From: Lachnospiraceae bacterium
GTDB lineage: Bacteria; Bacillota; Clostridia; Lachnospirales; Lachnospiraceae
Assembly (NCBI GenBank): GCA_017936885.1
Contig: JAGBEO010000004.1
Span: 1-64,000, forward strand
Direction of reading: 5' to 3'
Length of the DNA: 64,000 nucleotides
Shown here one piece after another: positions 1-7,746 of the stretch. How positions within the stretch are numbered: position 1 is the first letter of the stretch; every line of letters starts with the position of its first letter. A program made the position numbers and the translations under genes. The notes under the pieces were generated by a model that ran no database searches, was not told the origin of the DNA, and saw only the letters and a program-made list of their open reading frames with translations.

Positions 1-322
1 GCTCGCCCAGCTCCTGCGCCTGGTCTACGGTCAAGCCGTTGTCTGTCCCGTCCCGTGGGTCAAAGCTGATGATATAGTGGTGGCTTTTCACATCTTCCCG
101 TTTTTGATTTTTCTCATAGCGGAGATTCGCCCGCATACAGGCAACAGCGAAATCCTCGCCCCCGCAGTTGAGGGAAGAAATGCGGTAGTCCTCCCTCGGT
201 ATCAGCCGCCCGTTTTCATCAAGGGTGGGCTTCATGGTAAACTCGTCATGCTCAAATGTGAGGTAGGCTTCCGCTGCGCCATAGTCGGCATTTTTAGAGC
301 TGATATGTTTGAATGTTGCCAA
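1..322 (-). CDS. Relaxase of a Tn1549-type conjugative element, N-terminal part (cut by window edge)
   Basis: This is the first ~107 codons of a MobP-type relaxase, the enzyme that nicks oriT and pilots the transferred strand during conjugation. The translation begins L(M)ATFKHISSKNADYG and continues to KSHHYIISFDPRDG and GLTVDQAQELGE, which I recognise as the N-terminus of relaxases in Tn1549/CTn-like elements of Lachnospiraceae. No in-frame ATG lies near the start. TTG at 322 fits the family N-terminus and overlaps the end of mobC by 29 nt, an arrangement that suggests translational coupling. The catalytic histidine cluster and C-terminus lie outside the window. GC content is visibly higher than in the chromosomal genes to the right. 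Confidence 0.85.
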   Translation of the reverse strand, partial: MATFKHISSKNADYGAAEAYLTFEHDEFTMKPTLDENGRLIPREDYRISSLNCGGEDFAVACMRANLRYEKNQKREDVKSHHYIISFDPRDGTDNGLTVDQAQELGE

Positions 323-689
323 CAGCGTCACCCACTTTCTGCAAGACTTCAAACTTTAGGGCAGCAAGGTCGGAAACCGCTGCCTGTACCTCCCCGGCAA
401 GCTGCGGGTAGGGGCTGTGCCACTCATTTAGCGTCCGGGCTATCTGGTTTAAGTTGCCGCCGATCCTGCCGTATTCGGCGGTCAGCTTCCCGACAGCGGC
501 AAGCAGCTCGTCATTGACGGGGGAAACGGTTATGATGGGGCGTATGGCTGCCCCGGTTATGGCTTGCCGGATAAACTCGGCTTGGCTCATGTTGTAAGCA
601 GAAAGCCGCTGGGCAAACTCAGCGTATTCTTCCTCGGTCATGCGTGTCTTGACTACCCGGCTGCGGTGCGGCGTGTTGTATCGTTTCAT
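294..689 (-). CDS. MobC-like relaxosome accessory protein
   Basis: A 131-aa plasmid/ICE mobilisation protein that helps the relaxase recognise oriT. Residues 12-45 (VVKTRMTEEEYAEFAQRL and following) look like a ribbon-helix-helix DNA-binding domain. Residues 77-89 (GGNLNQIARTLNE) are the typical MobC motif. The reading frame is open further upstream, but ATG at 689 has AGGAGG about 9 nt before it and gives the usual family length. It is followed by the relaxase in overlapping frame, so the two form one mobilisation operon. GC-rich composition matches the relaxase and marks imported DNA. Confidence 0.85.
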   Translation of the reverse strand: MKRYNTPHRSRVVKTRMTEEEYAEFAQRLSAYNMSQAEFIRQAITGAAIRPIITVSPVNDELLAAVGKLTAEYGRIGGNLNQIARTLNEWHSPYPQLAGEVQAAVSDLAALKFEVLQKVGDAVGNIQTYQL

Positions 690-802
690 GGTCGACAGAC
701 CTCCTTTCTGTGTATGGTGTCCTCTCACTAATAGGAGAAAAACAGGGTGTGAAGCGGAACTGTTTTTGAAAAATCCGAAAAAATATTTTGAGGGATTTTT
801 AA

Positions 803-908
803 GCGGCATAAGCCGCATTAGCAGGGTTTGGGGAAGGCACTCCCCAACAAGATTCCCGCAGGGGCAAAATGAGCGAAAAGCGAATTTTGGTACTGCGGTA
901 GAATCTTG
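803..908. repeat. Nested inverted repeats upstream of mobC, candidate oriT
   Basis: Three adjacent dyads are readable. GCGGC/GCCGC lies at 803-807/812-816. TTGGGGA/TCCCCAA lies at 828-834/841-847. CAAGATTC-CCGCAG (848-861) is repeated inverted at 893-908 with a 2-nt bulge. They lie 115-220 bp upstream of mobC in a stretch without a credible gene. A relaxase nic region normally sits next to mobC in this arrangement, so oriT is a reasonable inference; part of the structure could instead be a terminator. Confidence 0.4.
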
Positions 909-1261
909 CTCTAAGAAACTGCCGCTTTCCTCTACGGCTGACTTTGCGGCAATCCGCAGGGGGCGGCTTAGCTGGTTTCCGTCAATAAAGCGAGTGCGGC
1001 GGCGTGTCCTGCCCGCCTTTGCTCCCCTCTACGGACGGAAACGGAAAATGCCAAACGCTCCTTTGGATTTTTTCATCACTACTACGGCAGCAAGCCCATT
1101 TCGGGCAAACTTCCCCGGTCACTCCCTACTACAAGCGAATGGGGTGGTTTGCCAAAAATGGACGCAAAAAAAGCAGCAAATCTTTTCAGACTTACTGCTT
1201 GTGTGCCCGCTGTGATGGGCGGCGGGTATTTCGTTATTGTTCGGTTCTACAAGTATTCATT
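909..1261. other. Non-coding remainder of the conjugative element segment
   Basis: GC-rich sequence between the candidate oriT and the lipoprotein gene. Open frames exist on the plus strand, but none has a ribosome binding site or a recognisable protein. The composition drops sharply to AT-rich near 1255, which may mark a junction inside the element or its edge. I see no integrase site or flanking direct repeat. Confidence 0.4.
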
Positions 1262-2188
1262 TTAATCACACACTATAATATCATCCATCGCACCTAAAGA
1301 TGTTCCATATGCAAAACTAAGCAAATTATCCATGTTAAATAAAAGTTCATAATAAGCATCGTAGTCATCATGCGTAACTTTGAATATGATGTTATTCTCT
1401 GTATAGCCATATACATCAAGGTCAGAAATAATATCACCGCCAGTTACCCAAACTGTCCAATTACTCCCCTCAACACCATAGGCACATGTTTCTGTTTTTT
1501 CAACACCAACACATGCTCCACGCTCTTTATCAAATATCCATTGTCCTTCAAATTTTTCAAAAATCTCATTTAGGCTTGGATCTGCCATGTCAATACTTTC
1601 TTGAATTTCAGACGAAATAATAAAGTTTTCGTTTCTGACATCTGCCAAATAACCGGCAAGTATGTAAGTCCTTGCTCGTGTCATGTCTTTGGCAGTATCA
1701 TTTTCTAATTGAGGTTGAAGGCTTCCTCCAAAAGCAACCATGCCTGCACCTTTTACATTTTTCTCTTTTCTATCAATCCATGCCCGTTGTTCATCAAGCA
1801 CTTCTGCTTTTGTTTCGGTATCTAATTCATCACTTAATCTACTCCACAAAGAATTAAGTTCATCATCCCAAAGCTGATACCACTGTGCAGTGAGCTGATT
1901 CATTTCCTGCTGTCCCATGCTGCCCCAATCAGCATTTTCATATTCACGAGATTTATCTTCAACTTTTGCAATCTCATCTTGAATACTTTCAGCCTTATTA
2001 TTTTCTGTATCAAGCATATCCTTTGTATGCTGATTCTCTGTGGCTTGAGTTTCTTCTTCAACTTGAGATGAATGATTTTCCGTACTTGGGTTGCTTTTTT
2101 CTTCATTTACTTTGCTACCGCAGCCAATACACAATGCTGTTACTAATATCAATACCATTACAATTCCACTTTTCTTTATGTGTTTCAT
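1262..2188 (-). CDS. Lipoprotein with LprI/DUF1311-like domain
   Basis: A 308-aa predicted lipoprotein. Residues 1-22 are a signal peptide ending in ALCIG before Cys23, followed by a Glu/Asn/Gln-rich linker. Residues ~65-182 (QWYQLWDDELNSLWSRL, LDEQRAWIDRKE, MTRARTYILAGYL) match the LprI/DUF1311 lysozyme-inhibitor-like domain. The last ~110 residues are an additional beta-rich segment I do not recognise. The start ATG at 2188 is preceded by AAGGAG. Such proteins are thought to bind lysozyme or stabilise the envelope; here the role is inferred from the domain only. It is AT-rich compared with the conjugation genes and may be element cargo. Confidence 0.7.
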   Translation of the reverse strand: MKHIKKSGIVMVLILVTALCIGCGSKVNEEKSNPSTENHSSQVEEETQATENQHTKDMLDTENNKAESIQDEIAKVEDKSREYENADWGSMGQQEMNQLTAQWYQLWDDELNSLWSRLSDELDTETKAEVLDEQRAWIDRKEKNVKGAGMVAFGGSLQPQLENDTAKDMTRARTYILAGYLADVRNENFIISSEIQESIDMADPSLNEIFEKFEGQWIFDKERGACVGVEKTETCAYGVEGSNWTVWVTGGDIISDLDVYGYTENNIIFKVTHDDYDAYYELLFNMDNLLSFAYGTSLGAMDDIIVCD

Positions 2189-2282
2189 TGTTGTTACTCC
2201 TTTTTCTGATTTCTGAATTTATCCAGCTACATTGTACTCCATCTACAAAAGATAATAAAGCACAAAATTATCAAAATTCTCT

Positions 2283-2387
2283 TTAGATTCTCTCTATCTG
2301 GTTTTCTATTTCCCCTTGCTTTGGAATAGCGGCGGGGCTGCTGTCCTTGTCCTGTTTTTGTTGTGCTTCTTTATTAACCATGAGCAT
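2283..2387 (-). pseudogene. 34-codon fragment, possible C-terminal remnant of a mobile-element gene
   Basis: A short frame starting ATG CTC ATG at 2387, rich in Gln, Lys and Asp and ending GEIENQIERI before TAA. A stop lies just upstream in the same frame (15 nt before the ATG) and there is no clear ribosome binding site. GC content is higher than in the flanking lipoprotein and protease genes. It reads like the hydrophilic tail of a truncated protein, but I cannot name the parent. Confidence 0.25.
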
Positions 2388-2430
2388 TTTACCAAGGTTT
2401 TAAACATAATCTGGAGCATTATCTTTTCTG

Positions 2431-3312
2431 CTAAAGATGTTTGAGATTACTTCGCCTGTTCCATCTGCGAAACATAATAAGAACCAGAGCAAATGAAAAC
2501 ATCTGGGCTATCAATACACGAATAATCATCATTTCATCTGTTCCGCTCTCTGTCATAACATGGAGCAGATTTGTGGCAATGCAATTATTAAAAAAGTGGT
2601 CTGCCATTCCAGCATAAAGGCTTCCCGTCATTTTGTATAACAGACCCCACTTGATTCCCATGAGTCCAGCCAAAATAATGTATCCGATACTCAATCCAAG
2701 AAATCCTGCAATTCCCAGATTTCCGTCTACCAGATTATGCAGTGGTGTAACAATGTGCCAGATACCAAACAGTAAAGCCTGAAATAGAACTGCCACCTTC
2801 ATTGTGTGGTCAGCACTTACAAGTCCTATAAATAATCCCCGGAATACTCCTTCCTCCATCATTACATTGATGATATTGAAGAAAATACACATCAAAATAT
2901 AATTTGCTCCTGTGTGAATTGCTGATTCGCCAATCAGTGAAAAACCGGTAGTAAAAACGCCAAGACTTACCTCATGCCCATACCCTTTCAAAACAAGAAT
3001 CTCTGCTGTATAAGCTACAACAAATGTACAGATGGCAAGCGCAAATCCTATACAGATTGATTTTCCAAAACCTTTTGATGAAAACCCAACATCCGACCAT
3101 TTCCATTTAAGACTTTTCAATACATAAAAAAGGACAATGATGCCGAACACCTTGTTGATAAAATTTTCGCCGAATACCGTTTCATCCATTCGCAGAAAAA
3201 ACGCTTCAAAGGCATGAACAGCTAATAGTATCAGGAATATCAACAGACTGCTAAGTATGGTGTTATTTAATATTCTGTTAGTTTCTAAGCTTTGAGTTCC
3301 GCAATGTTTCAT
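2431..3312 (-). CDS. CPBP family intramembrane metalloprotease
   Basis: A 293-aa multi-pass membrane protein of the CAAX protease/bacteriocin-processing (Abi) family. The three family motifs are present: E153-E154-x3-R158 (EEGVFR), F182-x3-H186 (FGIWH), and H239-x3-N243 (HFFNN). About eight hydrophobic segments are visible. Family members cleave prenylated or peptide substrates in the membrane and are often linked to bacteriocin immunity; no bacteriocin gene is visible here. The start at 3312 has AAAGGA about 8 nt upstream. It is probably cargo of the accessory region. Confidence 0.85.
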   Translation of the reverse strand: MKHCGTQSLETNRILNNTILSSLLIFLILLAVHAFEAFFLRMDETVFGENFINKVFGIIVLFYVLKSLKWKWSDVGFSSKGFGKSICIGFALAICTFVVAYTAEILVLKGYGHEVSLGVFTTGFSLIGESAIHTGANYILMCIFFNIINVMMEEGVFRGLFIGLVSADHTMKVAVLFQALLFGIWHIVTPLHNLVDGNLGIAGFLGLSIGYIILAGLMGIKWGLLYKMTGSLYAGMADHFFNNCIATNLLHVMTESGTDEMMIIRVLIAQMFSFALVLIMFRRWNRRSNLKHL

Positions 3313-3688
3313 AAGTAATATCCTTTCTCTACAAATCCAATTTGACTATTTCCTTTATAAAACTACCTTATAATACAAATACTCTTCTGAAAAAGCTGAT
3401 TCTAAATCGTTTGATTTACTATCATATCTTCTTTCCGAACCTTTGCCCTTTATACTTTACCCGAATTCCATTATAACCTATTTCAACATTTTTTGCTTCC
3501 TTTATATCCTAACGCAAAAATCCCACAGGAAAATAGGTCGATTTTTATCATAAATGTGTCAAAAATATAGATAATTATCACCCCCCGTTATTTGCAGAAA
3601 AACAATCTGTTTACCGCATTGTATTACGCTTTTACAGATGTTATAATAAAACCATTCAAATGTTATATTGCTAATCAAGGAGGTCATT
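3313..3688 (+). promoter_or_regulatory. AT-rich intergenic region with promoter for the DUF3990 pair
   Basis: A 376-bp gap separating divergent genes. A sigma-A type promoter is readable on the plus strand: TTGTAT at 3619-3624, a 17-bp spacer and a perfect TATAAT at 3642-3647, 41 bp before the DUF3990 start. AAGGAGG at 3677-3683 is its ribosome binding site. No convincing gene or long repeat is seen in 3340-3600. Confidence 0.55.
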
Positions 3689-4369
3689 ATGAAAAACTCC
3701 GAAATTATAAAAGAAAGAAACCGTATTGTTACTACCAATGAAATTGTAACTCTTTATCATGGCTCGAAGTCGGGGATTCGCGGCTCTATCGCACCTATAA
3801 GCCGGGAACGCTGCGATTTCGGCAAAGGCTTTTATATGGGCACTGACCGAACTCAGCCGCTTACCTTAATTTGCAATTATCCTAATGCCAAAATATATAC
3901 ATTAAACGTTGATCTCTCAAGCCTCAAAATTCTTGATGTGGAAGCAGATTTGGATTGGGCGCTATTAGTTGCGTATAATCGTGGCAAGATGGAACCTATG
4001 AAAAATTCAAAAATTTATAACAGATTTGCAGGGTTAAGTAAAGATATTGATATGATTATCGGTTATATTGCAAATGATAGAATGTTTGTCGTTCTGGATC
4101 GCTTTTTCAACGGAGAAATTACGGATCTTGCGCTGGTCAACAGTCTCTCCGCGTTGAAACTTGGCAAACAGTATGTAGCTTTAACAGCAAAAGCCTGCCA
4201 AAAAATAGAAATCCTTGATGAACAAGAACTTTCTAAAGACGATCGTGACAAACTAAAACAAGAGAGCGAAGTAAACCGTTCTAAAGGTATCACAATGGCA
4301 GACGAAATTTGCCGGAAATATCGTCGCGAAGGACGATTTTTTGATGAAATATTAAGGGCAGGTGAATAG
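3689..4369 (+). CDS. DUF3990 protein (ADP-ribosyltransferase-like), possible toxin
   Basis: A 226-aa protein. LYHGS at residues 22-26 and DFGKGFYMGTD at 43-53 are the hallmark motifs of DUF3990, a family with an ADP-ribosyltransferase-like fold; a later LGKQYVALT segment is also family-like. A TTG 21 nt upstream is in frame, but ATG at 3689 follows AAGGAGG with ideal spacing. The next gene begins 1 nt after its stop, so the two are co-translated. DUF3990 genes are frequently found in small two- or three-gene modules in Lachnospiraceae, and a toxin-antitoxin role has been suspected. Catalytic activity is inferred from the motifs only. Confidence 0.75.
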   Translation: MKNSEIIKERNRIVTTNEIVTLYHGSKSGIRGSIAPISRERCDFGKGFYMGTDRTQPLTLICNYPNAKIYTLNVDLSSLKILDVEADLDWALLVAYNRGKMEPMKNSKIYNRFAGLSKDIDMIIGYIANDRMFVVLDRFFNGEITDLALVNSLSALKLGKQYVALTAKACQKIEILDEQELSKDDRDKLKQESEVNRSKGITMADEICRKYRREGRFFDEILRAGE

Positions 4370-4370
4370 C

Positions 4371-4799
4371 ATGGAAAATCTCACACTTGAAAAACGTCAG
4401 CTCTGTGACATACAAGGACGGTTATTTGTACTTGCGGTAAAAAACGGATATGATTGTCCGTCATTTATAGAGTCCTTTATGAATAGCCAAACAGCCGCTT
4501 CTCTTGATGATGTCTATGATCGATTGCAATGGGCTGGCGAGGAATATATTCTTGAAGAACTCAATGATGAAGTAAACGGTCTGAAAAAAGCCGGTATAAC
4601 TTACACAGCAGAAGTAATGTACTGGACAGGATATACTTATCGCTATTGGCATTATTACACAAGAGAATATAGTCGTGATATATATATAATCGCTGATGCT
4701 AAAACAATGAACGAATGCTGGCTCGGTTTCCATACTTTTGATGTTGAGATGGCAATCGATGATTTGAAAGAGATTTATGAACAAAGAAACTGCACTTAA
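4371..4799 (+). CDS. Uncharacterised partner of the DUF3990 protein, possible antitoxin
   Basis: A 142-aa acidic, aromatic-rich soluble protein. A central stretch reads LQWAGEEYILEEL, then MYWTGYTYRYWHYYT, ending in FDVEMAIDDLKEIYEQ. I know this pattern as an unnamed family that accompanies DUF3990 genes; I cannot assign a function. GTG at 4362 is possible, but ATG at 4371 is better placed after AAGGGCAGGTG and leaves a 1-nt gap to the upstream stop. Tight coupling to the DUF3990 gene and a single upstream promoter suggest a stoichiometric pair such as toxin and antitoxin, with the toxin first. It is convergent with the cupin gene, 1 nt apart. Confidence 0.6.
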   Translation: MENLTLEKRQLCDIQGRLFVLAVKNGYDCPSFIESFMNSQTAASLDDVYDRLQWAGEEYILEELNDEVNGLKKAGITYTAEVMYWTGYTYRYWHYYTREYSRDIYIIADAKTMNECWLGFHTFDVEMAIDDLKEIYEQRNCT

Positions 4800-4800
4800 A

Positions 4801-5214
4801 TCATCCGAAGCACTTTCCATATTCCTCATCTGACACTGCTTCGCACCACTCACTAGCTGTTTCCTCTCCGGGAACCTCAACAGCCAAATGCGCAAACCAG
4901 CTATCCTTGGCAGCGCCGTGCCAATGCTTTACCTCCGGCGGGATATTTACCACATCACCGGGATGCAGTTCCCGTGCCGGTTTCCCCCATTCCTGATAGT
5001 AACCTCTTCCGCCTGTCACCAGCAAAATCTGACCACCGCCGGATTTCGCATGATGAATATGCCAGTTATTGCGGCATCCCGGTTCAAAGGTTACATTGCC
5101 GATAGGCACACCCTCTGTAGAGAGCATGTTCAGATAACTCTGTCCTACAAAATACTTTGCAAATGCTTCATTCTTCCCGCCAACCGGGAATACACTTACT
5201 TCTTCTGGTTTCAA
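4801..5214 (-). CDS. Cupin-domain protein
   Basis: A 137-aa single-domain cupin. The conserved metal-ligand motifs are visible: motif 1 as NWHIHHAKSGGGQILLV and motif 2 as PGDVVNIPPEVKHWHGA. The start is TTG at 5214, supported by GGAGGAAATCAAG just upstream; no ATG is available. It is the last gene of a minus-strand set with aldo/keto reductase, a carboxymuconolactone decarboxylase-like protein and flavodoxin, a combination seen together in Clostridia and usually annotated as oxidoreductase-associated cupin. The substrate is unknown. Confidence 0.8.
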   Translation of the reverse strand: MKPEEVSVFPVGGKNEAFAKYFVGQSYLNMLSTEGVPIGNVTFEPGCRNNWHIHHAKSGGGQILLVTGGRGYYQEWGKPARELHPGDVVNIPPEVKHWHGAAKDSWFAHLAVEVPGEETASEWCEAVSDEEYGKCFG

Positions 5215-5300
5215 CTTGATTTCCTCCTATTTCATCAATTCCGTTTTTATCTGTTCAATCAATACTTCCATCTTTACATCTTGCGTTATTAATTCCGCAC

Positions 5301-6188
5301 CTACCAGTTTTTCTTTTCCTTCGTACTGTCATGCTTTGTTTTACGTTCCTCAACCATTTGCACAAACCACTCCACCATAGCAGGGTCATAATGGGAGAAG
5401 AAGGAGCTTTCTGCCTTATCCAGCGCTTCAATGGCTTTCATATCTTCTTCGCCCAATGCAAAGTCAAACACCTCGAAGTTTTCTTTCATCCTTTCTTTAT
5501 GGGTGGACTTGGGGATGACTACCACACCGCGCTGTAAGTGCCACCGCAGCATAACCTGTGCCGTCGTTTTGCCATATTTCTTTCCGATCTCTGTCAGAAC
5601 CGGATGATCAAACAGACCTCCCCGTCCCTCTCCGAAAGGCGCCCAAGCCTCAATCTGTACCTGATACTTATCCATGTACTCCTTTGCCAGTTTCTGCTGG
5701 TTAAAGGGATGTGTCTCCACCTGATTTACCATAGGTTTTACCTTTGCAAAAGAGGCGATATCTACGAGGCGATCCGGATAGAAGTTAGAGACACCGATCG
5801 CCCTGACCTTACCTTCTTCATACAATTCCTCCAAAGCCCGGTAAGCACCGTAATAATCGGCAAAAGGCTGGTGAAGCAGAATCAGATCCAGATACGAGGT
5901 CCGCAGCTTCTCCATGGATTTCAGTACAGACTCTTTCGCCTGCTCATAGCCGTAATGCTCAACCCATACTTTCGTGGTCAGGAAAATCTCTTCCCTTGGT
6001 ACGCCTGATTTTATAATAGCGCTTCCTACCTGTTCCTCATTGAAATAGCTCTGTGCCGTATCCAGCAAGCGATAGCCTGCCTTAAGCGCATCCAACACAC
6101 AACGCTCACATTCTTCCTGCGTCACCTGGTACACACCGTAGCCAAGCTGCGGCATTTTTACTCCGTTATATAAAGTCACATATTCCAT
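5301..6188 (-). CDS. Aldo/keto reductase
   Basis: A 295-aa NADPH-dependent TIM-barrel oxidoreductase. The full catalytic tetrad can be located: Asp43 and Tyr48 in LLDTAQSYFNEE, Lys73 in TTKVW, His106 in LLHQPF. The cofactor-binding PKSTHKERMKEN segment is near residue 226. The start ATG at 6188 has GGGAGG upstream. Family members reduce aldehydes and ketones such as 2,5-diketo-gluconate or methylglyoxal; the substrate here is unknown. The gene lies in the flavodoxin-decarboxylase-AKR-cupin cluster divergent from a LysR regulator. Confidence 0.92.
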   Translation of the reverse strand: MEYVTLYNGVKMPQLGYGVYQVTQEECERCVLDALKAGYRLLDTAQSYFNEEQVGSAIIKSGVPREEIFLTTKVWVEHYGYEQAKESVLKSMEKLRTSYLDLILLHQPFADYYGAYRALEELYEEGKVRAIGVSNFYPDRLVDIASFAKVKPMVNQVETHPFNQQKLAKEYMDKYQVQIEAWAPFGEGRGGLFDHPVLTEIGKKYGKTTAQVMLRWHLQRGVVVIPKSTHKERMKENFEVFDFALGEEDMKAIEALDKAESSFFSHYDPAMVEWFVQMVEERKTKHDSTKEKKNW

Positions 6189-6293
6189 ATCCGTTTCCTC
6201 CCATTTATGATACTATCGTTATAGACTGCATTTTACTTCTTTTGTCATTGCCTTTGCATTTCACTTACTGCATTTATTACTTTATCATTACCT

Positions 6294-7046
6294 TTATGCT
6301 TCTGCTGCTTCCCTAACGCAACGCAGGGCATTCAGGCTTCTTGGATAGCCGATATACGGCAGGCACTGGGAAATAATCTTAATCAGAAATGCCTTGTCAT
6401 TGCCGATCCTCATATTGGCCGCCGCGTGACTGACAAGCTGCGGCTCGCACCCGCCCTGAGCTGCCAGAAAGCAGAAGGTAATCATTTCCCGCTGCTTGTA
6501 GTCCAACCCATTCCTGGTATAATAATCACCGAAACAATTATCAGCAAGCCACAGATTAATATGGCGGCTTTCTTCCGGACCGGACTTCCAGAAATCCCGC
6601 ATAGATTCTCCGAAGATATCTACCTGTGCCTGTGTTCCGGTTTCCCGGCGGCTTGCTGCTGTGGTAGTTGTCTGACCGGGCAGCGGCAGGCTGATGCCGC
6701 CTTCTGTCAATACCTCGTTGGTCACTTTCAAAAACGGAAGTACCCTGCCAAGTCCAAGATAAGCTGCCGCCTGATACACGATTTCTTTTACTTCTACCGG
6801 AGTCACACCGAAATTCAATGCTGCGGGAAGCATCATCCGAAACGCATCCGATCCCTGGCAGCCGATCAGTGTTGCCAAAATTGCCATAAAACGTGTCTTA
6901 TCATCCAGATCATCCTGATTGATTACCTCATCAAAAGCGAAATTATAAAACCGCTCTATAAATTCCGGATCTGTTTGCGCAAGGTCGTACTGTCCCTGCG
7001 GAAACATTTTGTCATGATATTTCTTTGCAAATTCTGTAATTTCCAT
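6294..7046 (-). CDS. Carboxymuconolactone decarboxylase (AhpD-like) family protein, two-domain
   Basis: A 250-aa protein with two CMD-like repeats, residues ~45-105 (DDKTRFMAILATLIGCQGSDAFR, VKEIVYQAAAYLGLGR) and ~165-240 (YKQREMITFCFLAAQGGCEPQL, AFLIKIISQCLPYIGYPR). The AhpD CxxC pair is not present, so peroxidase-type redox activity is not supported. An ATG exists at 7058, but the ATG at 7046 is preceded by GGAGG at good spacing and is preferred. In related clusters the gene accompanies aldo/keto reductase and flavodoxin genes under a LysR regulator. Confidence 0.8.
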   Translation of the reverse strand: MEITEFAKKYHDKMFPQGQYDLAQTDPEFIERFYNFAFDEVINQDDLDDKTRFMAILATLIGCQGSDAFRMMLPAALNFGVTPVEVKEIVYQAAAYLGLGRVLPFLKVTNEVLTEGGISLPLPGQTTTTAASRRETGTQAQVDIFGESMRDFWKSGPEESRHINLWLADNCFGDYYTRNGLDYKQREMITFCFLAAQGGCEPQLVSHAAANMRIGNDKAFLIKIISQCLPYIGYPRSLNALRCVREAAEA

Positions 7047-7096
7047 ACTTTCCTCCATTCCTGATCATCAAACTCTCCTGTCATCAAAACTTCCGG

Positions 7097-7609
7097 CTAA
7101 TCTTGTTTTTCCAGCCATTGTTTGATACTGTCTTGTGCATTCCGTACACTTGCGCCATGGATAGGCAGCCCTTTCTCCACTACGGCACCGGGACACAAAT
7201 GCCTGATATCTGCTTCGCTTCGGCCCATGCCGCTGCCTTCATGAGTACAAAAAGGTAAAATCTTCTTCCCCGTAAAGTCAAAGTGCTCCAGAAATGTAAA
7301 CATCGGCATAGGCATCGTTCCCCAATAGTTCGGAAATCCCAAATATATCCTGTCATATCCGTCCAGACTTTCCGGATAATCTGTAAGCTCCGGTCTGGCA
7401 TCCCGCTTCTGGTCTGCCTGCGCCTCTGCTATGCACTCATTATAATTGGGGGAATATTCCTGAAACGGTTTTACTTCAAATAGCTCTGCTCCTGTTAACT
7501 CATGGATCATACCTGCTGCAACCTCTGTGTTGCCAACAGACAGATTTTTAATGATACCGCTGACATAATTCTCATATTTACGTGAAAAATACACAATCAT
7601 TTCCGCCAT
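7097..7609 (-). CDS. Flavodoxin-like protein
   Basis: A 170-aa FMN-binding electron carrier or reductase of the flavodoxin_4 type. The N-terminal strand MAEMIVYFSRKYENYV carries a variant of the phosphate loop. YDRIYLGFPNYWGTMPMPMFTFLE (residues ~84-107) is the typical isoalloxazine-loop segment. KKILPFCTHEGSGMGRSEADIR is the second flavin-contact region. It is the first gene of the minus-strand redox cluster and is divergent from the LysR gene 137 bp away. Confidence 0.85.
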   Translation of the reverse strand: MAEMIVYFSRKYENYVSGIIKNLSVGNTEVAAGMIHELTGAELFEVKPFQEYSPNYNECIAEAQADQKRDARPELTDYPESLDGYDRIYLGFPNYWGTMPMPMFTFLEHFDFTGKKILPFCTHEGSGMGRSEADIRHLCPGAVVEKGLPIHGASVRNAQDSIKQWLEKQD

Positions 7610-7746
7610 CTTTCAATCGCCCTTCTACTTCAGTTTCTTCTGCTATCATTATAGTATCCGGCTTCTTGACATGGAATTTCCGATATGTTATCGTCGTATT
7701 AACTTATAGTTCATACAATTATATTTTCTCATTCACGGAGGTTTCC
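7610..7746. promoter_or_regulatory. Divergent flavodoxin/LysR control region
   Basis: On the plus strand TTGACA (7666-7671), a 17-bp spacer and TATCGT (7689-7694) could drive the LysR gene. On the minus strand a TATAAT (within 7648-7656) could drive flavodoxin. The two would lie nearly back-to-back, the usual LysR arrangement. CGGAGG at 7736-7742 is the LysR gene ribosome binding site. Confidence 0.5.

Noticed and set aside
77..517. Long plus-strand open frame over the relaxase/mobC region
   Set aside because: It is antisense to two recognisable conjugation genes, has no ribosome binding site and an Arg/Ser-rich composition typical of a shadow frame.
640..1215. Plus-strand open frames in the region upstream of mobC
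   Set aside because: No ribosome binding site and no protein-like pattern; the inverted repeats there suit a non-coding transfer region better.
5227..5271. 14-codon frame between aldo/keto reductase and cupin genes
   Set aside because: It has only a weak upstream binding site and no recognisable sequence; it may be a chance frame in the short gap.
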